A program made the translations under genes and the position numbers. Shown here piece by piece: positions 8,446 to 19,328 of a DNA stretch of 64,000 bases. Source of the stretch: Rhizobium leguminosarum bv. trifolii WSM1325. Its GTDB lineage: Bacteria > Pseudomonadota > Alphaproteobacteria > Rhizobiales > Rhizobiaceae. The notes beneath the pieces are model-generated. The model had not been told where the DNA came from and did not search any database. It saw nothing but the letters and a program-made list of their open reading frames with translations. The stretch lies in NCBI GenBank assembly GCA_000023185.1, contig CP001622.1, forward strand, positions 3,529,501 to 3,593,500, in the 5' to 3' direction. Positions within the stretch are counted from its first letter, which is position 1; each line of letters begins with the position of its first letter.

Positions 8446-9285
8446 ATGGCGAACGTAACCACGCAAACGCCTCATCGCTTCGCCTACGTCACCCTTGTCA
8501 CCAATGCCGACTATGCCATGGGCGCGACTGCACTTGCCCGCTCCCTGCGCCGAACCGGCACCGGGGCTGACATCATCATTCTCCACACCGGCGGCGTCGA
8601 TGCAGCCGCACTCGTGCCCCTGAAGGCGCTCGACTGCCGCCTGATTGAGGTCGAGCACCTGCCGCTGTCTGCGGCCTTCAACGAACGCCATGCGCGTGGC
8701 CAGCTCCATTCGGCAGCCCCTTTCACCAAGGGCCGCAAGCCGGATTTCCATTCGCCGCTCGACAATTTCTGCAAACTCAGGCTCTGGCAGCTCGTCGAAT
8801 ACCAGCGCTGCGTCTTCATCGATGCCGACGCCCTCGTGCTGAAGAACGTCGACAGGCTCTTCCTCTATCCGGAATTTTCCGCCGCCCCCAATGTCTACGA
8901 AAGCCTCGCCGACTTCCGCCGCATGAATTCCGGCGTCTTCGTCGCCACGCCCTCGCATGACACATTCCGGCACATGCTCGAAAGGCTCGACAGGCCGGAC
9001 GCCTTCTGGCGGCGCACCGATCAGACCTTTCTCGAGACGTTCTTCCCGGATTGGCACGGCCTGCCGGTTTATTTCAACATGCTGCAATATGTATGGTTCA
9101 CCATGCCGGACCTTTGGGACTGGAAGAGCATTTCGATCCTGCATTACCAGTATGAAAAACCGTGGGAAAAGGATCATCCCAAGGCAGCGCGACTACAACC
9201 TTTGATCGATCTGTGGCACCGTTTCCACGATGGCGGCGATGTGCCTGAGATCACGGCGCTGGACAATCCGGAAGGGACAGCATGA
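8446..9285 (+). CDS. sqdD: Glycosyltransferase family 8, sulfolipid synthesis (SqdD)
   Basis: The 279-residue protein resembles glycogenin-type GT8 transferases: an N-terminal nucleotide-sugar fold and the metal-binding DxD motif FIDADALVL (Asp126, Asp128). In Sinorhizobium and Rhodobacter a gene of this kind, sqdD, lies next to sqdB and is thought to transfer sulfoquinovose to diacylglycerol; the assignment here is from position and family. The 3' end overlaps the sqdC start by 4 bp (ATGA). GGAAG precedes the ATG. Confidence 0.82.
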   Translation: MANVTTQTPHRFAYVTLVTNADYAMGATALARSLRRTGTGADIIILHTGGVDAAALVPLKALDCRLIEVEHLPLSAAFNERHARGQLHSAAPFTKGRKPDFHSPLDNFCKLRLWQLVEYQRCVFIDADALVLKNVDRLFLYPEFSAAPNVYESLADFRRMNSGVFVATPSHDTFRHMLERLDRPDAFWRRTDQTFLETFFPDWHGLPVYFNMLQYVWFTMPDLWDWKSISILHYQYEKPWEKDHPKAARLQPLIDLWHRFHDGGDVPEITALDNPEGTA

Positions 9286-10199
9286 AGGTACTGGTATCGG
9301 GTGGAACGGGTCTCGTCGGCCGGTATGTCGTCGAGGAACTGCTGGCCGCCGGATATCAGGTGATCGTCGGCGGGCGCCGCGCGCCGCTGCCGCGCCTCTT
9401 CTCCCGCCCGGTCGAGTTCGCAGCGCTTTCGCTCGACCCCGACAAGGATCAGATCGACGTCTTCGACGACGCCTATTTCTTCGTCCACGCCGCCTTCAGC
9501 CATGTTCCGGGCAAATATCGTGGCGGCGAGGGCGACGATCCGAAGACCTTCCACAGGTTGAACCTCGACGGCACCGTCCGGCTTTTCGAAGCTGCCAAAC
9601 GCGCCGGCACACGCCGCTGCGTCTTTCTGTCCAGCCGCGCCGCCTATGGCGAACATCCCGAGGGAACCGAACTGACGGAGACGATGCTGGCCAAGCCCGA
9701 AACACTTTACGGCCAGGTCAAGCTCGATGCCGAACGCGCGCTTGACCACCTCTCCACGCCGGGTTTTGCCGGCGTCAGCCTGAGGGCAACCGGCGTCTAT
9801 GGCGATCTCTCGCCGAACAAATGGGACGGCCTCATCGCCGATTACCTCGCCGGCCGGCCGGTTGTTGCCCGTCGGGGAACGGAAGTTCACGGCCGCGACC
9901 TCGGTCGGGCGGTGAGGCTGATGCTGGAAACGGAAAGCACCCGCATCTCCGGCGAGGTCTTCAACGTCTCGGACATCTCGGTCGACACGCGCGATATCCT
10001 TTCACCCATCCGTCGCGAGACGGGCTGTCGGCACGCGCTGCCGCCCCCTCCCGACAGGGCCGCACTCAATCCCATGAGCACTGCTAAAATCCGCACGCTC
10101 GGCTGGGCACCCGGCGGAGCGCCTCTATTCGAGGAGACGATGCAGCAGCTGGCCGCTGCGCTGCCTAAATCCCCAAGACACAGGTCCACGCAAGCCTGA
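9282..10199 (+). CDS. sqdC: NAD(P)-dependent epimerase/reductase, sulfolipid operon (SqdC)
   Basis: The 305-residue protein is an extended-SDR enzyme with the dinucleotide motif GGTGLVG (residues 7-13) and catalytic Tyr143 and Lys147 in TLYGQVK. Position after sqdB and sqdD matches the sqdBDC arrangement of rhizobia, where SqdC is a small reductase of undefined step. It overlaps sqdD by 4 bp, so the two are translated together. The precise substrate cannot be read from the sequence. Confidence 0.78.
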   Translation: MKVLVSGGTGLVGRYVVEELLAAGYQVIVGGRRAPLPRLFSRPVEFAALSLDPDKDQIDVFDDAYFFVHAAFSHVPGKYRGGEGDDPKTFHRLNLDGTVRLFEAAKRAGTRRCVFLSSRAAYGEHPEGTELTETMLAKPETLYGQVKLDAERALDHLSTPGFAGVSLRATGVYGDLSPNKWDGLIADYLAGRPVVARRGTEVHGRDLGRAVRLMLETESTRISGEVFNVSDISVDTRDILSPIRRETGCRHALPPPPDRAALNPMSTAKIRTLGWAPGGAPLFEETMQQLAAALPKSPRHRSTQA

Positions 10200-10258
10200 C
10201 GTTGCAGAATGCCCCGAATTGCAATCGGGGGCCCGAATCAAAAATCGGGGGATTGTCC

Positions 10259-10966
10259 ATGCAGGTCGCAACCACGTCTGCCTCCATCATCTTGCGCGGC
10301 ACGTCTTCGACGGCAGCCATTTCAGCCGCCGGAAGCGAGACCGATCAAGGCGTGCTGAAGCTGCAACGCGCCACCCAGGCGCTGCAGCAGATGCGCCAGA
10401 CCTTGGCGAACTCGGGAGACGAGGCCAAGGCGAAGGCGCAACGCAAGCTCGAAGAGGCAAAGCAGCAGTTGGAGATGCTGCGCAGCTCCAACATGGCTCC
10501 TGAGGTGGTCGCCCGTCTGGCCGCCGAACTGGCGCGCAAGGTCGGCACCGCCGCCTCCGAATTCGCATCATCAGTCGCGACCGGCAGCCCGGCAACAGCG
10601 GTTTCGATGGATGCAACCACGGGTGCAGCGGCCGTCGCAATCAGCGGGGCCGATGCGGCGCTGACGGATACCGCAGGAGAAACTGCGGCCGGCGAGACCG
10701 GCTCGCAGGAACCGGACGCCGCCACCAACGCCCGCAACGCCTATGCGAGCGTCGCCGAGGATGCCCCGAAATTCTCGGGCATTTCGGCCGATGATCGCGA
10801 AACGATGGAAGAGTTCAAGGCGGTGGTGCGCGAACTCAAGCAAGTGCTCGACAAGGCGATGCGCGAGTTGCGGCAGCAGGACCGGCAGCCCGGAGCCAAT
10901 GCCATTCCTGATATGGCAGGCTTCTCCATCGCCACGGCGACAATACCGACAAGCATCGTCGTCTGA
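10259..10966 (+). CDS. Hypothetical coiled-coil protein
   Basis: This 235-residue protein is not recognised. It has an N-terminal region rich in Ser, Thr and Ala, a predicted coiled coil at about 33-80 (LQRATQALQQMRQTL, then KAKAQRKLEEAKQQLEMLR), an Ala-rich middle, and a second helical stretch at about 180-215 (ETMEEFKAVVRELKQVLDKAM). There is no signal peptide or membrane helix. GGGGGA before the ATG at 10259 supports this start over the longer frame. The composition resembles rhizobial proteins of unknown function with flagellin-like or scaffold-like helices; no function is proposed. Confidence 0.75.
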   Translation: MQVATTSASIILRGTSSTAAISAAGSETDQGVLKLQRATQALQQMRQTLANSGDEAKAKAQRKLEEAKQQLEMLRSSNMAPEVVARLAAELARKVGTAASEFASSVATGSPATAVSMDATTGAAAVAISGADAALTDTAGETAAGETGSQEPDAATNARNAYASVAEDAPKFSGISADDRETMEEFKAVVRELKQVLDKAMRELRQQDRQPGANAIPDMAGFSIATATIPTSIVV

Positions 10967-11083
10967 CGCTCGCAGCCGCCGGCGGCCGAGGCGTCAAACG
11001 CGCGTGATACCGTCGCATCCGGCATTTGCATCGGACATCCAGCCGTCTATGCTCGGGTAAATATCTCAGAACCGGCAGATCGA

Positions 11084-11671
11084 ATGACCTCTAGAGAATT
11101 GAAAGCGCAGTTGCGCAACGAACGGCTGTCCGCACGCGACGCCATCCCCGCCGAGAAACGCGCCTCCAAAAGTCTCGCAATGGCCGAACATGCCGGCGAG
11201 GCCGTCGGTTTTGCACTGGGTACGATCATCTCCGGCTTTCTGCCGATCCGTTCGGAAGCCGATCTCAGGCCGCTGATGGCGCGCTTTGCCGTGCGCGGGG
11301 CGCGGCTCTGCGTGCCGGCGATCCTCGATCGGCAGACCATCGTCTTTCGCGAGCTGGCGGAAGGTGCGCCGCTGGTCGATACCGGCTTCGGGACGGTCGG
11401 CCCCGGCGCCGATGCCGCCATTCTTGACCCCGAGATCATGCTGGTGCCGCTTTCGGCCTTCGATGCCCGCGGCCACCGCATCGGCTACGGCGCCGGCCAC
11501 TACGACCGTGCCATCAGCCGGCTAAGGCAAAAAGGCCTGCATCCGAAGCTGATCGGCATTGCATTCGACTGCCAGGAAGTGGCACATGTGCCCGCTGAGC
11601 CGCACGACATAAGCCTGGATGCCATCCTGACAGAAAGCGGCCTTCGCTTTTTTGCCTCTTGGATTGGATAG
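11084..11671 (+). CDS. 5-formyltetrahydrofolate cyclo-ligase
   Basis: The enzyme converts 5-formyl-THF to 5,10-methenyl-THF with ATP. The 195-residue product shows the family signature GYGAGHYDRAI (about 139-149), the phosphate-contact region SGFLPIRSEADLRPL and the N-terminal KAQLRNERLSARDAI. Length is typical. In many proteobacteria this gene sits beside 6S RNA and zapA; here those two are found about 25 kb away. It is followed after 3 bp by the YmdB-like gene, so the two are probably co-transcribed. Confidence 0.93.
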   Translation: MTSRELKAQLRNERLSARDAIPAEKRASKSLAMAEHAGEAVGFALGTIISGFLPIRSEADLRPLMARFAVRGARLCVPAILDRQTIVFRELAEGAPLVDTGFGTVGPGADAAILDPEIMLVPLSAFDARGHRIGYGAGHYDRAISRLRQKGLHPKLIGIAFDCQEVAHVPAEPHDISLDAILTESGLRFFASWIG

Positions 11672-11674
11672 GGA

Positions 11675-12499
11675 ATGCGGCTGCTTTTTCTGGGGGACAT
11701 GGTCGGCAAGACGGGACGCACGGCGGTCTGGGACCGTCTTCCCGGCCTGGTTTCAGACCTCAAGCTGGATTTCGTCATCGTCAACGGCGAGAATGCCGCC
11801 GGCGGCTTCGGCATCACCGAGGACATTTTTCTGGAAACGATCAATGCCGGCGCCGATGTGGTGACGACAGGCAATCACGTCTGGGACCAGAAGGAAGCCG
11901 TCGCTTTTGCCGGCCGGCACGATCAGTTCCTGCGTCCCGCCAACTATCCGCAAGGCACGCCCGGCCGCGGATCCGGTCTTTTCTATGCCAGGAATGGTGC
12001 GCGCGTGCTCGTCGCCAACGTCATGGGCCGGGTTTTCATGCATCCCGAACTCGACGACCCCTTCAAATCGGCAGAGGTCATCCTCGCCGCCTGCCCGCTG
12101 AAGGAACAGGCCGATGCGATCATCTTCGATTTTCATGCGGAGGCGACCAGCGAGAAGCAATGTTTCGGCCATTTCGTCGACGGCCGCGCCAGCTTCGTCG
12201 TCGGCACCCACACGCATGTGCCGACGGCCGACGCACAGATCCTGAACGGCGGCACCGCCTATATGTCGGATGCCGGCATGTGCGGCGACTACGACTCCTC
12301 TCTCGGCATGGACAAGGAGGAGCCGCTGAACCGCTTCATCTCCAAGATGCCGAAGGGCCGTATGGAAGCCGCGAACGGACCGGCGACGATCTGTGGTGTC
12401 GGCGTGGAGATCTCGGATACGACAGGACTTGCAGAAAAGATCGCACCGCTCCGGCTCGGACCGCGGCTGGCTGAGACCGTGCCGGAGTTTTGGCGGTAG
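11675..12499 (+). CDS. YmdB/TIGR00282-type metallophosphoesterase
   Basis: The 274-residue protein has the dinuclear metal-site motifs of the YmdB family: LGDMVGKTGR (about 5-14), NGENAAGGFG, TTGNHVWD and GTHTHVPTADAQIL. Family members hydrolyse 2',3'-cyclic nucleotides and in Bacillus affect RNA turnover. GGATAGGGA precedes the ATG. It follows the folate enzyme by 3 bp. Confidence 0.9.
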   Translation: MRLLFLGDMVGKTGRTAVWDRLPGLVSDLKLDFVIVNGENAAGGFGITEDIFLETINAGADVVTTGNHVWDQKEAVAFAGRHDQFLRPANYPQGTPGRGSGLFYARNGARVLVANVMGRVFMHPELDDPFKSAEVILAACPLKEQADAIIFDFHAEATSEKQCFGHFVDGRASFVVGTHTHVPTADAQILNGGTAYMSDAGMCGDYDSSLGMDKEEPLNRFISKMPKGRMEAANGPATICGVGVEISDTTGLAEKIAPLRLGPRLAETVPEFWR

Positions 12500-12581
12500 C
12501 CCACCCCACCAACACGCAATTGTGAGCATCATCCGTCTGGACCGATGCGACCTCATGCCGCATCCTCCGGCCACACGCGCA

Positions 12582-12612
12582 TAACCCTGAAATCGGATCG
12601 ATTTCAGGGTTA
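12582..12612. repeat. 13-bp perfect inverted repeat
   Basis: TAACCCTGAAATC and GATTTCAGGGTTA form a perfect stem with a 5-base loop, 27 bp before the MBL-fold gene. It has no T tail. It could be an operator or a remnant of a dispersed rhizobial palindrome. Confidence 0.7.
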
Positions 12613-12639
12613 AAAGTGATAGAGCGCCGGAGGGGTGGC

Positions 12640-13485
12640 ATGAAGCCGCGATATCTTGTCCTCGCTATCGCATGCCTTGCGACCTTCGCCGCGCCGAATC
12701 TTGCCGGGGCACAAGAGCAGCGGCCACCGGTCAGCCAGTGCCAGGCGATCGCGCAAACCATCCCCAAGGTGACCTTCGCAAGCTTTTCCGGCGCTCCGCC
12801 GCTGATGCCTGCCGTCTCCGAGGGCGAGGACGTCAAACTCACCTTCCTCGGCCACTCCACCTTCGAGATCGATACGCCCGGCGGCATCGTTATCGCAACC
12901 GACTATAATGGCTGGTACCGGCCGGCGACGCCGCCCGATGTCGTGACCATGAACAAGGCGCACACGACCCACTACACCCTGACCCCCGATCCCGGCATCA
13001 AGCACATGCTGCATGGGTGGAGCGATGTTTCGGGAGAGAAGGCCAACATCAATCTCGTCGTCGGCGATGCTTATATCCGCAACGTCCCCACGGATATCCG
13101 CTTCAGCTATGGCCTCGGCGGCGCGCATGAGAACGGCAATTCCATCTTCATCTTCGAGATCGCCGGCCTCTGCATCGGCCATCTCGGCCACCTGCATTAC
13201 GAGCTGACGGACGCCCATTATACCGAGATCGGCCGCCTCGACGTTGTCATGGTCCCCGTCGATGGTGGCCTGACGATGGGCGCCGACAGCATGAGCCGCG
13301 TCATCAAGCGGCTACGCTCGTCGTTGATCCTACCAATGCACCGGCGCGGCCCGCCAGTCGAAGCCTTCGTCTCGATGTTCGGCAAGGATTTCGACGTCGC
13401 CAATGCGCCCGATGACAGTATCACCGTCTCGATGCGCACGCTGCCGAAAAAACCGCTGATCTATGTGATGAAGGGTTTGCGGTAA
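12640..13485 (+). CDS. Secreted MBL-fold metallohydrolase
   Basis: The 281-residue product has a signal peptide (MKPRYLVLAIACLATFAAPNLAGAQ, about 1-26) and a metallo-beta-lactamase-like fold of the UlaG-like type: KLTFLGHSTFEID, HTTHYT and GHLGHLHYEL, with a downstream LPMHRRGPP. The canonical HxHxDH set is not intact (the first motif reads HTTHYT), so the metal site may be altered. The start at 12640 is supported by GGAGG upstream and gives the signal peptide. The substrate is unknown. Confidence 0.8.
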   Translation: MKPRYLVLAIACLATFAAPNLAGAQEQRPPVSQCQAIAQTIPKVTFASFSGAPPLMPAVSEGEDVKLTFLGHSTFEIDTPGGIVIATDYNGWYRPATPPDVVTMNKAHTTHYTLTPDPGIKHMLHGWSDVSGEKANINLVVGDAYIRNVPTDIRFSYGLGGAHENGNSIFIFEIAGLCIGHLGHLHYELTDAHYTEIGRLDVVMVPVDGGLTMGADSMSRVIKRLRSSLILPMHRRGPPVEAFVSMFGKDFDVANAPDDSITVSMRTLPKKPLIYVMKGLR

Positions 13486-13507
13486 AAAGGCCCGGAGGTT
13501 TTCCTTC

Positions 13508-13610
13508 TACAGCGCCGCGCGTCTTTTCAGGCGCGCAAAGGACGCTGTAGCACTTTGAATTGCTGCATAATTTTATCCTTAAATCGATTCCGATTTAACG
13601 AATTATGCAG
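13508..13610. repeat. Dispersed rhizobial palindromic repeat, family A plus a second palindromic module
   Basis: 13508-13550 is a palindrome with outer arms CTACAGCG / CGCTGTAG and inner arms around GCGCG. Its reverse complement matches copies at 23204-23244 and 50771-50813. It is followed by a second palindromic module (CTGCATAATT at 13563-13572 with AATTATGCAG at 13601-13610, enclosing AAATCG-ATTC-CGATTT). Mosaic palindromes of this style are known in rhizobial intergenic regions. Confidence 0.8.
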
Positions 13611-13622
13611 GGGCACTGCACG

Positions 13623-14126
13623 TCAAGCGAACTGCAGGTGACGCTTGATGCCGACATCCGGCATCTTGTCGTCGTCGAGATTGGCTTTGGCGATCTCCCA
13701 GCCGAATTTCAGCTTGTTGCCTGTGGAAACCCAGATCTCGGCATCGTCGACATGGAGGGACAGCATGGTGAGCTTGGGGTCCTTCTTGCCGCCGTCATAC
13801 CAGGCCGCGACGATCGAACTCCAATATTCCTCGATCTTGGAGGGGTCAGGATGCACCTCGATCACACCGGCGAGGCAGGCGTGATAGTCGTGATCCTTGC
13901 CGATAACGCAGAAATGCGCGCGGCTGCCGGGCTTGATGGCGCGCACGATGTCGGCGTCGGTCTTGGTGTAGAACCAGATGGTGTTGGTGGTGGGATCGGC
14001 ATGCGGCGCCATCGGCTGCATGTGCATGTCCAGTCCGGAAATTCCGAGCATGCCGGCATGAACATCGTTGACCTGATCCCAGAGCTGACGTGCTGGATGT
14101 TCCTGCGCCTCGCTGAGACTTGCCAT
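13623..14126 (-). CDS. Pyridoxamine 5'-phosphate oxidase-like FMN-binding general stress protein
   Basis: The 167-residue protein resembles the general-stress branch of the PPOX split-barrel family: MQPMAPHADPTTNTIWFYTKTDADIVRAIKPGSRAHFCVIG, then a DHDYHACLAGVIEV strand and a Trp-rich EEYWSSIVAAWYDGGKKDPKL segment. Such proteins bind FMN or related cofactors but usually lack PLP synthesis activity. AAGGAACG supports the start at 14126 rather than the longer frame. It is monocistronic, divergent from yebC. Confidence 0.85.
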   Translation of the reverse strand: MASLSEAQEHPARQLWDQVNDVHAGMLGISGLDMHMQPMAPHADPTTNTIWFYTKTDADIVRAIKPGSRAHFCVIGKDHDYHACLAGVIEVHPDPSKIEEYWSSIVAAWYDGGKKDPKLTMLSLHVDDAEIWVSTGNKLKFGWEIAKANLDDDKMPDVGIKRHLQFA

Positions 14127-14267
14127 GATCGTTCCTTTCCGTTGGATGGAGTTCGGTTGAAACGTCATCCCCTCGCCTTTGTTCCGAACTGCTTTTTCCT
14201 TGAACGGGTGCCGTTTCGCTCTTATAAGGCGGCCCATTCCGAACAATGAGACGTGAACAGGGGTGCC

Positions 14268-15014
14268 ATGGCTGGCCATTCACAGTTTAAAAACATCATG
14301 CACCGCAAAGGCCGTCAGGATGCCGTGCGGTCGAAAATGTTCTCCAAGCTTGCGCGCGAAATCACCGTTGCCGCCAAGGCCGGCCTGCCCGACCCGACGA
14401 TGAACGCCCGCCTTCGCCTGGCGATCCAGAACGCCAAGGCCCAGTCCATGCCGAAGGACAATATCGACCGCGCCATCAAGAAGGCAGCCGGCGCCGACGG
14501 CGAGAACTACGACGCAGTCCGTTACGAAGGCTACGGCCCCGGCGGCACGGCGATCATCGTCGAGGCCCTGACCGACAATCGCAACCGCACCGCCTCCAAC
14601 GTCCGCTCGAGCTTCACCAAGGCCGGCGGCGCTCTCGGCGAAACCGGTTCTGTTTCCTTCTCCTTCGACCATGTCGGCGAAATCACCTACAAGCTTTCCG
14701 TCGGCGATGCCGACAAGGTGATGGAAGCCGCGATCGAAGCCGGCGCCGATGACGTCGAGACCGACGAAGACGGCCACTACATCACCTGCGGCTTCGAAGC
14801 CCTCGGCGAAGTGGCGAAAGCGCTGGAATCGAGCCTCGGCGAAGCCGAAACCGTCAAGGCCGTCTGGCGCGCCCAGAACAACGTGCCGGTAGACGAGGAA
14901 AAAGCTCAGTCGCTGCTGAAACTTATCGACAGCTTGGAAGATGATGACGACGTTCAGAACGTCTATTCCAACTTCGAGGTCTCGGAAGAAGTGCTGGCAA
15001 AGCTCTCGGCCTGA
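14268..15014 (+). CDS. YebC/PmpR family transcription or translation factor
   Basis: The 248-residue protein starts with the family signature [18 protein letters not shown] (the usual version has HSKWANI) and continues through [34 protein letters not shown] and [23 protein letters not shown]. Members act as DNA-binding regulators or assist ribosomes at proline stretches. AGGGG lies before the ATG at 14268. In many bacteria yebC is linked to ruvC; here the ruv locus begins about 4 kb further on. Confidence 0.95.
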   Translation: MAGHSQFKNIMHRKGRQDAVRSKMFSKLAREITVAAKAGLPDPTMNARLRLAIQNAKAQSMPKDNIDRAIKKAAGADGENYDAVRYEGYGPGGTAIIVEALTDNRNRTASNVRSSFTKAGGALGETGSVSFSFDHVGEITYKLSVGDADKVMEAAIEAGADDVETDEDGHYITCGFEALGEVAKALESSLGEAETVKAVWRAQNNVPVDEEKAQSLLKLIDSLEDDDDVQNVYSNFEVSEEVLAKLSA

Positions 15015-15035
15015 TCTCCGCAGGTAGGTGTCCAA

Positions 15036-15066
15036 TAAAAACCCGGCGGCAGCGCCGGGTTTTTTC
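15036..15066 (+). terminator. Rho-independent terminator after yebC
   Basis: ACCCGGCG and CGCCGGGT form an 8-bp stem at 15041-15060 flanked by AAAAA and TTTTTTC. It ends yebC transcription and, being A-rich upstream, may also serve the convergent oxidoreductase gene. Confidence 0.92.
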
Positions 15067-15098
15067 TTGCCGGAAAGGTGGCGCGTCAGAGTGACGCC

Positions 15099-16100
<1,002 letters not shown>

Positions 16101-16225
16101 GGGAAACCTGCCGGGCAGTTGAACGATGCCGTCTATGTAGGTTCGCGCCCGCGCCATTCCAAACCATCCGCGCAAACAAAAAGGTCGCGCGAGCGCGACC
16201 CTTCTGCAATGTCACAAGCGATAAT

Positions 16226-18541
16226 TTATCGGTGACGGCGCAGCACATGCACCTCGGCGATCGGCTGGTGGTGGCCGGGCGGCAGCGTGAAATTGCCGAG
16301 CTGGCGGTCCATTTCCAGGGCTTCCGTCGCCAGCCGGTGGATCGCCGCCGTCGTCTCTTCGACCATCGAGGCGTTCTGCTGCGTCATCGCGTCGAGTTCG
16401 GCAACGGCGCTATTGATCTCGCGCAGCGTATTGGCCTCCTCGCGGGTCGCACTCATGATCTCGTTGATCTGCCCGTTGATCGCCTCGACATGGGCACCGA
16501 TGCCCGTCAGCGCAACGCCCGCTTTTTCCACAAGCGTAACGCCGCTTTCGACCTCATGCGTCGATTTCTGCAGCAGGCTGGAGATTTCCTTTGCGGCACT
16601 CGACGAACGCTGGGCCAGCTCGCGCACTTCCATGGCGACGACGGCGAAGCCCTTGCCGGATTCACCGGCGCGCGCCGCCTCGACGCCTGCATTAAGTGCC
16701 AGGAGGTTGGTCTGGAAGGCGATGTCGTCGATGACCGAGATGATCGTGTTGATCTGGCGCGAGGAGGCCTGGATCGCCTCCATCGCCGCGATCGTCTCGC
16801 GCATGATCTGGCCGGAGCCGGTCGTCTCCTTCTTGGCGTCGCGGGCGATGCGCTCGGCCTGTTCGGCCCGCGCGATCTGCTGGCGGACCGACTGGGTGAT
16901 GGCGCTGATCGCATTCGCGGTCTCGGTGATCGAGCCGGCCTGGCGCTCGGTGCGCCCGGCAAGTTCGTCGGCACCGGTGCGCATCTCCTCGGAGCCGGCG
17001 CGCACCGCCATTGAGTTACCGCCGATCGCCGTCATGGTTTCGCTGAGCGTCGCCAGCGCCTCGTTGAAATTGACGCGCAGGCTTTCAAGCTCGTTCGGGA
17101 AGCGGGTATCGATCTGATAGGCGAGATCGCCATTCGCCAGATGATGCAGACCCTCGTCGAGCGCCTCGACCACCTGCTGCAGCGTCTTCGCCTCGGCCTC
17201 ACGCTCGGCCAGATTCTGCTGGCGGTCGTGCTCGGCCTGCAGGCGCGTCTCTTCGCTCGCGGCTTCGAGCTCGCGGCTTTCGATCAGCGAGTGGCGGAAG
17301 CGGTCGAGCGCGTTGGCCATCGTGCCGATCTCGTCCTTGCGGTTCAGGCTGCCGATCTCGCTGTCGAGCTTGCCGTCGGCGACATCGCGGGTGACGCCGG
17401 CAAGCCGTGCAAGCGGCGAAAACAAGAAATTGGTGATGAGGCCGGTCGCGATCGCCATGACGACGAGCACACCGATGCCGATCATCGTCAGCAGAGTGGC
17501 GATCTCGATCGAGCCGGCATTAAGCTCGCTCAGAAGCACGCTTTCGACCACGAGGAAGCGATCGCCGCGATAGTCGATGCCGCGGACATAGGCGCGGGCC
17601 GCGCCGTCCGTCCGGCCGAAGTCGGCCACCGTCATCGCCGAACTGGCAAGCGCGCTCTTGATGAAGGTGAAGGGTGTCGCATCGAGCGTTGCAAGCTTGC
17701 CGCTCGCGTCGAGGCCGACGGCGGAGCCATCGCCGGAGACGATCGCCGCCCGTGCCGTGCTGCCCTGGACGATGCCCTTGGCAAGGATGCCGGTGACGAT
17801 CTCGTCCCGCACCTTGAAGAGAATGATGCCCTTGGCCGCTCCAAGCTTGACGATCGGCACGGCATAGAAGATCGCCGACTTGCCGCTGCCGGCATCGACG
17901 CGAAGGCCGGAAAAGCCTGTCGGCGCGGCGTCATCGGTCGCCCTGGCGGTATTCTCGATCGCCTTGGCGAAAGCGATGCCGGCACCGGTCGCCTTCCAGG
18001 CGTCCGACTTCAGGTTTTCGGCGAAATCGTCTTCCTTCTTATAGGAATAGAGCACGGTACCTTCGAGATCGACGATCAGCAGATCGCTGAAGGCGGTATC
18101 CTCGAGGTCGCGGGCAACTTCACCCTGCGTCTTCTCGTGGCTCGAATAATAAAAGCCGCTCGGCCCTTCCGGCTTGATGAGCTTCTCGCGTTGGTCGGCG
18201 GGGTTGGGGTTGCCTACTATGAAAACCTTCTTCAGCTCGGCACGGGCATCGCCCGCGGTCTTCTCGATGGTCTTCCAGCCGCTCTTCAGGTTGGTGATCG
18301 ACATCTGCAGCGCCTCGATGCGCGCGATGGAGTTGGCCTGGTTTTCAAGCTGCGTCAGCTGGTCCTGCAGCATGTCGCCGCGAAAGATCAGCACGCTTTC
18401 CTTGGCCTTCAGCGCCTGCTCGTCGGAAATGCGGCTGCTGGCGAAATAGGCAAGCACATCGATGACCGCGATCGACAGCACGGTCAGCAGAATGAATGTG
18501 GCGATGACCTTAAAGGAAAGGGATTGAAATCTCCGAGCCAT
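16226..18541 (-). CDS. Methyl-accepting chemotaxis protein with periplasmic sensor
   Basis: The 771-residue chemoreceptor has a first membrane helix (about 8-30), a large periplasmic sensing domain with long helices (about 31-335), a second membrane helix (about 340-365, [19 protein letters not shown]), a HAMP domain, and a cytoplasmic signalling domain with the hairpin-tip motif [22 protein letters not shown] and SSSAAKEI. It lacks a CheR-docking pentapeptide (it ends EVHVLRRHR). The ligand is unknown. The start at 18541 gives a short Arg-rich cytoplasmic leader before the first helix; an ATG eleven codons upstream is also possible. Confidence 0.93.
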   Translation of the reverse strand: MARRFQSLSFKVIATFILLTVLSIAVIDVLAYFASSRISDEQALKAKESVLIFRGDMLQDQLTQLENQANSIARIEALQMSITNLKSGWKTIEKTAGDARAELKKVFIVGNPNPADQREKLIKPEGPSGFYYSSHEKTQGEVARDLEDTAFSDLLIVDLEGTVLYSYKKEDDFAENLKSDAWKATGAGIAFAKAIENTARATDDAAPTGFSGLRVDAGSGKSAIFYAVPIVKLGAAKGIILFKVRDEIVTGILAKGIVQGSTARAAIVSGDGSAVGLDASGKLATLDATPFTFIKSALASSAMTVADFGRTDGAARAYVRGIDYRGDRFLVVESVLLSELNAGSIEIATLLTMIGIGVLVVMAIATGLITNFLFSPLARLAGVTRDVADGKLDSEIGSLNRKDEIGTMANALDRFRHSLIESRELEAASEETRLQAEHDRQQNLAEREAEAKTLQQVVEALDEGLHHLANGDLAYQIDTRFPNELESLRVNFNEALATLSETMTAIGGNSMAVRAGSEEMRTGADELAGRTERQAGSITETANAISAITQSVRQQIARAEQAERIARDAKKETTGSGQIMRETIAAMEAIQASSRQINTIISVIDDIAFQTNLLALNAGVEAARAGESGKGFAVVAMEVRELAQRSSSAAKEISSLLQKSTHEVESGVTLVEKAGVALTGIGAHVEAINGQINEIMSATREEANTLREINSAVAELDAMTQQNASMVEETTAAIHRLATEALEMDRQLGNFTLPPGHHQPIAEVHVLRRHR

Positions 18542-18786
18542 GTACGACGAACCCCTTCTGAACGCGCCTGCCAAGCGCGGGCACGCAGCGCATGCCTGAT
18601 CAACTGACCTATAAACAGAACATCGGAGGCTTAAATCTTCGCGAAAAGCAGCCTCTCTCGTATTCGGTGACTAGAATTCAGGCATCTGTTTTAATTCGCG
18701 GTAAATGGCGGGGCCGAAATCCAGGAATGTTTTTGTTTTGTTCACATATCGATGGCAGTTATTTCGCAATCGCTATAGGTTGAACC

Positions 18787-19296
18787 ATGCAAAATACGAT
18801 TCGCATCGTCGGCATCGATCCCGGTCTTCGCCGCACCGGCTGGGGAATCATCGAGACATCAGGCAATTCCCTGCGGTTTGTGGCATCCGGAACCGTGACC
18901 TCCGATGGAGACATGGACCTTGCCTCCCGCCTTTGCCAATTGCACGACGGCCTGGCGGAGATCGTCCACAGCTATAAGCCGGATGAGGCCGCCGTCGAGC
19001 AAACCTTCGTCAACAAGGATGCGGTGGCGACCCTGAAGCTTGGCCAGGCCCGCGGCATCGCCATGCTGGTGCCGGCGCGCGCCGGGTTGCCGGTCTCCGA
19101 ATATGCCCCGAACGCCGTGAAGAAGGCCGTCATCGGCGTCGGCCATGGCGAAAAGCAGCAGATCCACATGATGTTGAAGATCCTGATGCCGAAGGTCGAA
19201 TTCAAGGGCAACGACGCCGCCGACGCCCTGGCGATCGCCATCTGCCATGCGCATAATCGCGGCAGCAACCGGATGCGGCAGGCGCTGGCTGGCTAA
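18787..19296 (+). CDS. ruvC: Holliday junction resolvase RuvC
   Basis: RuvC cuts Holliday junctions moved by RuvAB. The 169-residue protein has the catalytic Asp11 in [15 protein letters not shown], the Glu in DEAAVEQTF, and the C-terminal acidic pair in [15 protein letters not shown]. Length is typical. The gene lies 54 bp before the toxin-antitoxin pair and not directly next to ruvA. Confidence 0.97.
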   Translation: MQNTIRIVGIDPGLRRTGWGIIETSGNSLRFVASGTVTSDGDMDLASRLCQLHDGLAEIVHSYKPDEAAVEQTFVNKDAVATLKLGQARGIAMLVPARAGLPVSEYAPNAVKKAVIGVGHGEKQQIHMMLKILMPKVEFKGNDAADALAIAICHAHNRGSNRMRQALAG

Positions 19297-19299
19297 TCT

Positions 19300-19314
19300 G
19301 TTCTTGACTTGTTC
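19300..19314 (+). promoter_or_regulatory. LexA-type SOS box (GTTC-N7-GTTC)
   Basis: GTTC-TTGACTT-GTTC matches exactly the alphaproteobacterial LexA consensus GTTC-N7-GTTC. The spacer contains TTGACT, a good -35 element, so bound LexA would block a promoter reading towards the antitoxin gene and onward to ruvA and ruvB. It lies just 3 bp after the ruvC stop codon. Site identity is seen; LexA control is inferred. Confidence 0.7.
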
Positions 19315-19328
19315 CCATTCGATGATAA

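Noticed and set aside
18737..18760. Possible LexA box upstream of ruvC (GTTC-ACATATC-GATG).
   Set aside because: The second half-site differs from GTTC at two positions; the perfect box is at 19300-19314.
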